Source of the DNA: Pogostemon cablin
Lineage: Eukaryota; Streptophyta; Magnoliopsida; Lamiales; Lamiaceae
Length of the DNA: 64,000 nt
NCBI GenBank assembly: GCA_023678885.1
Contig: CM042986.1
Coordinates: 992,001-1,056,000, forward strand
Direction: 5' to 3'
Below are positions 57,715 through 64,000 of this stretch, piece after piece. The notes beneath the pieces were generated by a model. The model made no database searches, was not told the DNA's origin, and worked only from the letters and a program-made list of their open reading frames with translations. The position numbers were made by a program, and so were the translations under genes. Numbering within the stretch: position 1 is the first letter of the stretch; each line of letters starts with the position of its first letter.

Positions 57715-59024
57715 ACAAGATTCTATACATACAAAGTCTTCATCAAAATGAGGAAATTACAGCAGAGGGAGGCATTCAACTGGGGGTGGTGCTGTGATCA
57801 AAACCCATCAGAATTTCAACAAGATTTGATGATCACTGAATGGTTGCCTTTCTTAATTCTGTCTCTCTTTGAAATTCTTTTAACTATATATTTACTCCAT
57901 GTACGTAAAATCATACCTCTATGACTTGATTATAGCTGTATAATCTACTCAAGTAGCTGCATTTGTCGGAAATATGATGATACATTATGATGCTGTTCCT
58001 TGAGAAAATTTACACCAGTTTCTACATTTTTTTAACGAGTTTTTTCTTGGAGCGAAAGATAGGAACAATATTTAAATATGAATTCCAAAGTTTTTTCTAT
58101 TAAATCAGGATCAAAAGTTATAAAACTAATCAGTTCAGAATAAAAATCATTACTATAAATTATACAATGTACAGTAATTACAATAATTTGTCATTAGTTT
58201 TAAATGGTGATACATTTTAAAATATTTTCTTTAAAACAAATTTGATATAGTATAAAATTTTAATGTGGTGATTATTTTATTATTTTAATTAATTTTATGA
58301 TTTTAAGTAATTGTATATTTTCTCTGGTTAAAAGGAATTGACTTTTTTTTTCCACATAAATTGATACATTTTTTAAGTATATGAGACTTGCCCATAAATA
58401 ATTATTAGTATATTCATATATGCCATAGTTAATCTACCTTTAGAATCCTATATTTAATTAATTAATTAATTTTTTTAATGAAGACGATTAATTTAGATAT
58501 GTACATTTGGAGTCCACAAATAATTATGTGGTGTTGCACTATGTAACATTGAGTTTCTTGTTTTTACCTTTTGAGCTGCAGTCCAAAAATACTGGGCTAT
58601 CGGCCCACTAAAGTTTTGGGTCACTTCCATCCAATTCGATAGGGTTAGTGCTTGTGAATTGTGATTGGTATAATGGATCGAATTTAAATCTGATTTATTT
58701 ATTTTAAATAATTGAATCATTGAAATTCCCACAAAGTTAAATTTTCGTTGAAGACCAATATAAAATGTGTTGTATGATGGCCAATTAAATTTAAGTGGAA
58801 TGATTCTTAACGGCATTTTTAGAATCGTAAACCTAAAGCAACTTTTAATTGCCTTTTCTACTCAATTTCACTTTTATTCCACGCCAAATAAAACCCAACA
58901 AACTTTATAAATAAAAAATAAAATGTAAATAAATATAATAAAAATGTCATAATTATTCTACTAAGTTTAGAAATAAATAATTACGACTTCAGTTCAATTA
59001 TTTTGCTTTATTAAGTAGAGATAC
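57715..59024. other. BEL1-like 3' flank
   Basis: 3' UTR followed by AT-rich spacer. No gene. Confidence 0.4.
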
Positions 59025-59284
59025 TCTCTTGTGAAACATGTTATTTGTGAGACGAGTCGACCATTACTGAAGTATACTTATTTAATAGATAAAGTATGTT
59101 TATTTATAGTTAAGTATGACAATAATAAATCAAATCATAACAAGCTAAAATTATACTTTAATGCATAATTCAGTATACTTTAGAAAACATACTTTAACCA
59201 CCATTAAACATATTTTATCTAAATAATAAATATACTTTAGCACGTTTCACAAATCGTCTCACATAAATAGCGTCTCACAAAAGA
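59025..59284. mobile_element. MITE family A, copy 2
   Basis: Left TCTCTTGTGAAACATGTTAT and right CATAAATAGCGTCTCACAAA are inverted partners, and the interior matches 49100-49375 along its length (AAAGTATGTTTAT, AATAATAAATC, ACTTTAGAAAACATACTTTAA). Confidence 0.65.
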
Positions 59285-59557
59285 CTTTGTTTAAGTATAT
59301 ACTTGAACTTTTTCATTTTTGTCTAAAGTAAAATAATTTAATGTTTTCTCTTTTTTAGAAATGGAAAAACGATCGAAAAACTTATTTATGATAAAGAAAA
59401 AAACGCATGTATAGAATCGGGAATTCATTTTCCAGCTGCTTTCATTATCTTTCACACGACTAATTGAGGATTTTAACATTAATATCAAATTTAATTACTT
59501 AATTACACTTTTACTTTTATAAAAAATAAAAATAAAAATGTAAAATTCACATAAAAA

Positions 59558-61159
59558 TCAAGCTACCAATTGGACCCACTTGGCTACACTGGGCACTCCT
59601 AGGTGCACCGCGAACACCATATAATACCCCGGCGGCGCCACCTTCCCATTCGGCGGAGCCGTACACTTTATCCTATACTTCCCGTCGCCAACCACCGCCG
59701 GCGTCTCCACCGACAGCTTCACCAGCCTCTGTCCCTGCGAGAATGAGTGCGTGGCAAACGGAGCACTCGCGAAATTAACATCCACTACCCCCACCACCGG
59801 TAACTCAACCGTCATCGCCACCTCGAACGCCTCGCCGTAGCGTATCCTCGCCGGCGTATCCACCAAATGTGGCCGAATATTCGCTTTATCCGGCGAAAGA
59901 TACTCCGGCGAAAACGCTTCGATCCTCAATTCCGTCGGGAATTCGGCTTTGAAATTGTAGAAGTAATGCGGATTACTCCCGGCGATCAAAATTCTCCCAT
60001 CCGGCAATAAATTTGCAGTGGAATGGTACATCCTGGAAACGGATCCTGGATTCAGGGTCATAAAACGGAGCCCCACGGGTTGATCCGGCCTATACAGAAC
60101 CGGGTACAAACACGGGTCAGAAGCCAATTCGAACCCCTGAGTCCCAGCTTGAGCTCCATTGATAATCATAACATCGCCGGTGGGCAACATTACCATATCT
60201 CCCATAATCCTACCAAACGGCATATCCTCCATCTCCCACACCGAATCGGGCCGGGTCGCTTCGATCCGCCCGCAGCTTCCATGGGCCGGACTGTCCTTCG
60301 TCCTCTCCAAATACGCCCCATACTCTGCTCCGCCGCATACCACCACCGTCGCCGATGAAAAGTCACCCCTCAAAGCAAGCATCGCCGACGAACCCGCCGA
60401 CGGGTAATTCCTCGGGCCACCCTCGAGAATCGGGTAAGTTCTCGTCACAGAATTCGAATTATAATCATAAGATACGGCTTTATTATTGGCAAAAATGAAG
60501 AGTTCTCCATTTGGGAGCAAATGAACATAGGGATAAAGATTATCCATTTGCTGATCTTCGACTTCAATTAAAAAGGGGAATTTGACAGCACCAATCTCCT
60601 TCTTCGGTGGGAAAAATTCCACACTGTTGGCTGCTTTTCCACCGATTATAATCACTCTGCCATCGGGTAAAATCTGGTTGGTAGCATACCATCTCCCCTG
60701 GTACAGTTCAACATCCTGCAGTTCCTCCCAATCACAAATCGCATCCCGTTCGCAGGGGGTGAACTTCCGGATCTTCTTATAACCGTCCAAGTCGCCGCCG
60801 GTTTGAATGAGGCTGCCGTCGGGGAGAAACCCGCCGGAGGAGCACCAGGTGTCGGTCAAAATCGTCAACGGGCGGACAACGTTGGTTTGCAAATCGAGTA
60901 GAACAGAGTGGGCGGTGCAATCTTTGCGGAGTGGGTGAACCGGGTTGGCAAGGCAGCGGTTTCCGGGTAGGAGTTTTCTGGAGGGGCCAATGTGGGTCCG
61001 GTCGAGGAGGACAACGGTGTTGAAACGTGTGACGGCGGTGTGCATGGAGGCGATGCCGGCGTCGGGGACGAGGAGGTCCCACACACCGGGGAGGTCGGCG
61101 GCGGCGCGTGTGGAGTGGCAGAAGAAAAAGACGAGAAGTAGAAGCTTGGATATAGCCAT
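59558..61159 (-). CDS. Glyoxal/aldehyde oxidase-like copper radical oxidase (GLOX)
   Basis: Intronless, 533 residues. A signal peptide (about 1-21) sends it to the secretory path and cell wall. The N-terminal glyoxal oxidase domain (seven-bladed propeller, repeated LPDG and IIGG-type blades) is followed by the C-terminal DUF1929 domain. The expected metal and radical residues are present: Cys106 (DTWCSSGG), Tyr158 (RWYATNQ), Tyr378-His379 (SRMYHST) and His471 (FATHSFSQ), by comparison with galactose and glyoxal oxidases. These enzymes oxidise aldehydes or galactose residues with O2, giving H2O2; in Arabidopsis relatives act in pollen, mucilage and wall cohesion. Substrate is not readable from sequence. 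GC-rich codon use differs from the flanks, as is common for intronless genes. Confidence 0.94.
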   Translation of the reverse strand: MAISKLLLLVFFFCHSTRAAADLPGVWDLLVPDAGIASMHTAVTRFNTVVLLDRTHIGPSRKLLPGNRCLANPVHPLRKDCTAHSVLLDLQTNVVRPLTILTDTWCSSGGFLPDGSLIQTGGDLDGYKKIRKFTPCERDAICDWEELQDVELYQGRWYATNQILPDGRVIIIGGKAANSVEFFPPKKEIGAVKFPFLIEVEDQQMDNLYPYVHLLPNGELFIFANNKAVSYDYNSNSVTRTYPILEGGPRNYPSAGSSAMLALRGDFSSATVVVCGGAEYGAYLERTKDSPAHGSCGRIEATRPDSVWEMEDMPFGRIMGDMVMLPTGDVMIINGAQAGTQGFELASDPCLYPVLYRPDQPVGLRFMTLNPGSVSRMYHSTANLLPDGRILIAGSNPHYFYNFKAEFPTELRIEAFSPEYLSPDKANIRPHLVDTPARIRYGEAFEVAMTVELPVVGVVDVNFASAPFATHSFSQGQRLVKLSVETPAVVGDGKYRIKCTAPPNGKVAPPGYYMVFAVHLGVPSVAKWVQLVA

Positions 61160-62172
61160 GGAATTAATCTTAATCCAGTGAGAGAATGAAAGTATGTGTG
61201 TTTCAGTGAATTGTGTCAGTTAGAACTACTGAAAAAGTGGTGTGTGTGACGTGATAGATGCCAAAAGACAAGATTATTCTTTTTTATAACGTTATTTGAA
61301 AAATGGTGTACTACTCTTAAAAGGGCCTCATCGCCTCTGCCCTGGGAATTGATGGAGGAGGTAAAACGCAGGATGTGCCTCAAGTGACTTATAGAGAGGA
61401 CTCACTGTTAAACTTGTGTTTGCAAGGGGTCGAATTCATGCCAAAGGCAGAATTCGAACCCCACCATGCAGCAACCAAGCTCACTATTTTTTATAAAGTT
61501 ATTTTTTCGGAAGTAATGGTGTAGCTTTGAAATAATTTTTTATGTTGGAGTGTTAGGAGCCGAAAGGTTTGTCATTTTTATGTGATGTATAATAAAATTT
61601 AGATAATAAAGATGTTGAAATTGTGATGCAAATTAATATTTTCTTAATCGTCGTATAATATTTCCTACACATATTTAATGCAAAACCATAATTGTGGAGT
61701 ATTATGAATGGGCTAGATGAATTATGAAAGGAAGACTAGTATGTTGTATCACATGGCTACTCCCAATCTAGATTAAATCATGGGGCATTGGGTCTACTAT
61801 AATTGTTATGGCTCCTTCATATCTTATTAGATCATTATCCACGAATACGACGTGTTTGGTCTAAATTGAGTGTAGATTTATTTTATAGCTTGCTTTAAAT
61901 TAATTTTGTATCTTGAAAATAAATCCTATGTTATATAAATGTATATATATCATTTAGTGGAAAAAACTAAATGCATACATACTAGTGTCAATTTGCTTGT
62001 AATTTGTAAATATTGTTATCATATTCTTGTTAATTGATAGTTATCAATTTTACTTGAATAGTATGAAAAAGAAAGATTTTTTTTCTTTATTTATCAATTA
62101 ACATGATATTTCGTAATGTTAATGATTACTTTAATATTCAGACAAAAAAGTTACCACTCTTGCTATCGTGCG
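61160..62172. other. Spacer upstream of the glyoxal oxidase-like gene
   Basis: The promoter side of the oxidase gene, then AT-rich DNA. A possible SINE-like piece at 61320-61490 is annotated separately. Confidence 0.4.
61320..61490 (-). repeat. Possible SINE-like fragment
   Basis: On the minus strand GAGCTTGGTTGCTGCATGG is followed by GGGTTCGAATTCTGCC, which resembles a polymerase III box B, and then by about 120 bp of non-AT-rich DNA ending in GGGCAGAGGCGATGAGG. A good box A and a poly-A tail are not evident. Confidence 0.25.
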
Positions 62173-63090
62173 TGTTGTATATGTAGACCATGCATGCATG
62201 CATACATGTGTGTATGTGTAATATATAACAAATAAGGATGTGGAAGATGGTGTTTGAGGTAGCAACAAGTTGAGTGAGTGAATAAGAACAACAAGCTGCA
62301 TAGAGGAAGTAAACTGAAGTTGTGACAGTTGTGTCATGCATTAAGGTGTTGATTGATCAAGCTAGGCATAAGTGGTGGTTAGATAATTGTAGCTGTTAGT
62401 GACAGTTAGAAGAAGTTGAAGGATCATGTGTAACCAACTATTAATTGATGGTTTACATGGATGATACATGCATGATGACAGTTGAGAGGGTGCAGGCTGT
62501 ATACATGTGGTGTTGCTTCGGTTATCAGTCCATCATCAACACACCAGTTAGCTTGGCAAGGTTTTTCAGCTAGGTTCAAGAAGATGAGATACAGTATTGA
62601 TGGTGGAGATTCAACATAAGCAACATAATATGATCAACATGATGTTAAAACCGTAAGATCAAGAAGTGTACTGTTATTGAGAAGTTGAGTGGCATGGAAG
62701 ACAGTTGTAACTGAACTCAAACTAATCACATGGAAGGAACTGTACTTGCTGGTGCGTACTAGTTTGCATCAGTGTGGTATAAAAGGGAGTATACATGCAC
62801 ATCAGAAGAGAAGAGTTGATCATCATCATCATCTAAGCTAGTTCATCAAATTAGGGTTTCTTAAGTAGTTTAGTTCATCATCATCTTCAAGTTGTAACCT
62901 GTTTTATCATATAGTGATTGCTCTCCTTAAGAAAGTGGATGTAGATCAACAAGATCGAACCACTATAATCCTCGTCTTCTGTCTTCGTTTTAGTTTTGTT
63001 TTCTATTTTGATTGAATCAATACACAACTTGAGAGAGTAGGGTAGAGTGTGAGCAATCTTTGGTGATCAAATTTGCATACATTCATAAGA
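62173..63090 (+). repeat. 5' LTR of the second copia element
   Basis: 918 bp, about 100 bp longer than the LTRs at 17 and 22 kb. The shared ends confirm the TG..GA termini of this family. Confidence 0.9.
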
Positions 63091-63150
63091 ATTGGCGCCG
63101 TCTGTGGGAAGCCAAGAAGAAGAAGATTCAGTTGAAAAGAAGATCAAATA

Positions 63151-64000
63151 GTTACTACAAAGTTTGATATTGAAAAGTTCACAGAGAAGGCAGACTTCAG
63201 TCTGTGGAGGATGAAGATGGAGGCCATCTTGGTTCAACAAGGTTTATCAGAAGCTATCAAACCATTACCTGAAGGTCAGGCTGCAGGAGTTGATGCTGCT
63301 GTCCTTGCAGCAGATCAAGATCAACAAACCAAGGCCAGAAGTACTCTCATCTTGTGCCTTGGAGATAAGACTCTGAGAGAGATCTCAAAGGAAGCTACAG
63401 CAAGAGGAGTTTGAAGAAATTGGAGGAGTTGTACATGGTTAAAAGTTTGGCCAACCGTTTGTACATGAAGCAGAAACTGTACTCCTTCAAGGTATCAAAA
63501 GATAAGTCAATAATTGGTCAATTAGATGAGTTTAACAAGATCATTGATGATCTAGAAAATATTGATGTGGCTCTGTAAACTGAAGACAAGGCTGTCATCC
63601 TCATGTCAGCACTTCCAAAGTCCTTTGAAGGTTTAAGAGATACACTTTTGTTTCCTAATGCTGAATCTATTTCCCTTGAGCAAGTATTGTTGGCAGTTAA
63701 GGCAAAAGTGATTCACAAGAATCCAGAACAACAAGCAACTGCAGAAGGTTTGACAGTGAAGAAACAGAACCAGTGGAGCAAGAATAACAAGAATAATAAG
63801 AGCAATGTTGATAAGATGAAGCTAGAAAAGAACTATAGTGCACCAGCAGATGAAGAAGAAAACAAGAATTGCTTCCACTGCAATAAGCCTGGACATTACA
63901 ATAAACAATGTTTCAAATGGAAAGCAATGGTGCCAAAGAAGATAGCTGAAAAGGGAGGAAATAAGAGGCCTCATGCAAATCAGGTAACAACAACTCAAGT
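63151..64000 (+). pseudogene. Copia gag pseudogene (partial)
   Basis: Homologous to the Gag at 20992-21909 along its length. The expected start codon is ATA (63151-63153, before GTTACTACAAAG). A one-base deletion shifts the frame at ARGV (near 63412), and the codon after IDVAL is TAA (near 63576). The zinc knuckle (CFHCNKPGHYNKQC) is readable near 63870-63912. The copy cannot make Gag. Confidence 0.9.

Larger units (their letters stand above)
62173..64000 (+). mobile_element. Second copia element of the same family, cut by the window end
   Basis: LTR at 62173-63090 (TGTTGTATATG..TTCATAAGA), primer site TGGCGCCGTCTGTGGG from 63093, then a decayed gag up to the window end. LTR ends, primer site and gag are homologous to the element at 16991-22795, but in the opposite orientation and clearly diverged. 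The 3' half lies outside the window, so the target duplication cannot be tested. Confidence 0.92.

Noticed and set aside
60777..61082. Alternative frames within the glyoxal oxidase-like gene
   Set aside because: Arg/Pro-rich by-products of a GC-rich coding region.

Overview
This is a plant nuclear (eudicot) chromosome window. The genes have GT-AG introns and plant-specific products (PRA1 family A, RETICULATA, MIZU-KUSSEI1-like, a BEL1-like homeodomain protein, ABCG half transporter, lectin receptor kinase). A MIR2111 hairpin and many Stowaway/hAT/Mutator-type miniature transposons and Ty1/copia elements fit the same picture. I cannot name the species from sequence alone.

Layout. 1-35 kb is gene-rich: a possible 54-residue membrane peptide gene (-), PRA1.A-like (-), tRNA-Val(CAC) (-), a 13-exon ATG1 autophagy kinase (+), an intronless ABCG half transporter (+), an intronless G-type lectin receptor kinase (+), a broken PPR gene split by a 5.8 kb copia element (-), RETICULATA-like (+), a DUF617/MIZ1-like gene (+), a dynein light chain (+), MIR2111 (-) and a mitochondrial carrier (-). 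About 35-54 kb is an AT-rich, gene-poor block built largely of nested transposons: a 1.9 kb fold-back element, a hAT MITE with a perfect 8-bp target duplication, a Mutator-like MITE with a 10-bp duplication, solo LTRs, CACTA-like repeats and a crowd of Stowaway MITEs. 54.4-57.7 kb holds a BEL1-like homeobox gene close to PENNYWISE/BELLRINGER, and 59.5-61.2 kb a glyoxal-oxidase-like gene (-). The window ends inside a second copy of the same copia family (+).

The genes do not form an operon-like unit. Their order nevertheless recalls, from memory, two duplicated Arabidopsis segments (ATG1c-RETICULATA-DUF617-carrier on chromosome 2; ATG1b-carrier-glyoxal oxidase on chromosome 3) plus the BLH9/PRA1.A1 pair on chromosome 5, so this looks like an ancestral gene block. 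Coding models were built by joining exons by eye at splice sites. Each main model keeps one open frame, and several have total lengths close to their Arabidopsis relatives (PRA1.A 209 aa, ATG1 733 aa). I saw no clear new biological system. The most unusual items are a MITE sitting exactly in a splice donor, the MIR2111 locus, and a copia family with non-canonical LTR ends whose LTRs look young while its coding region is badly broken.
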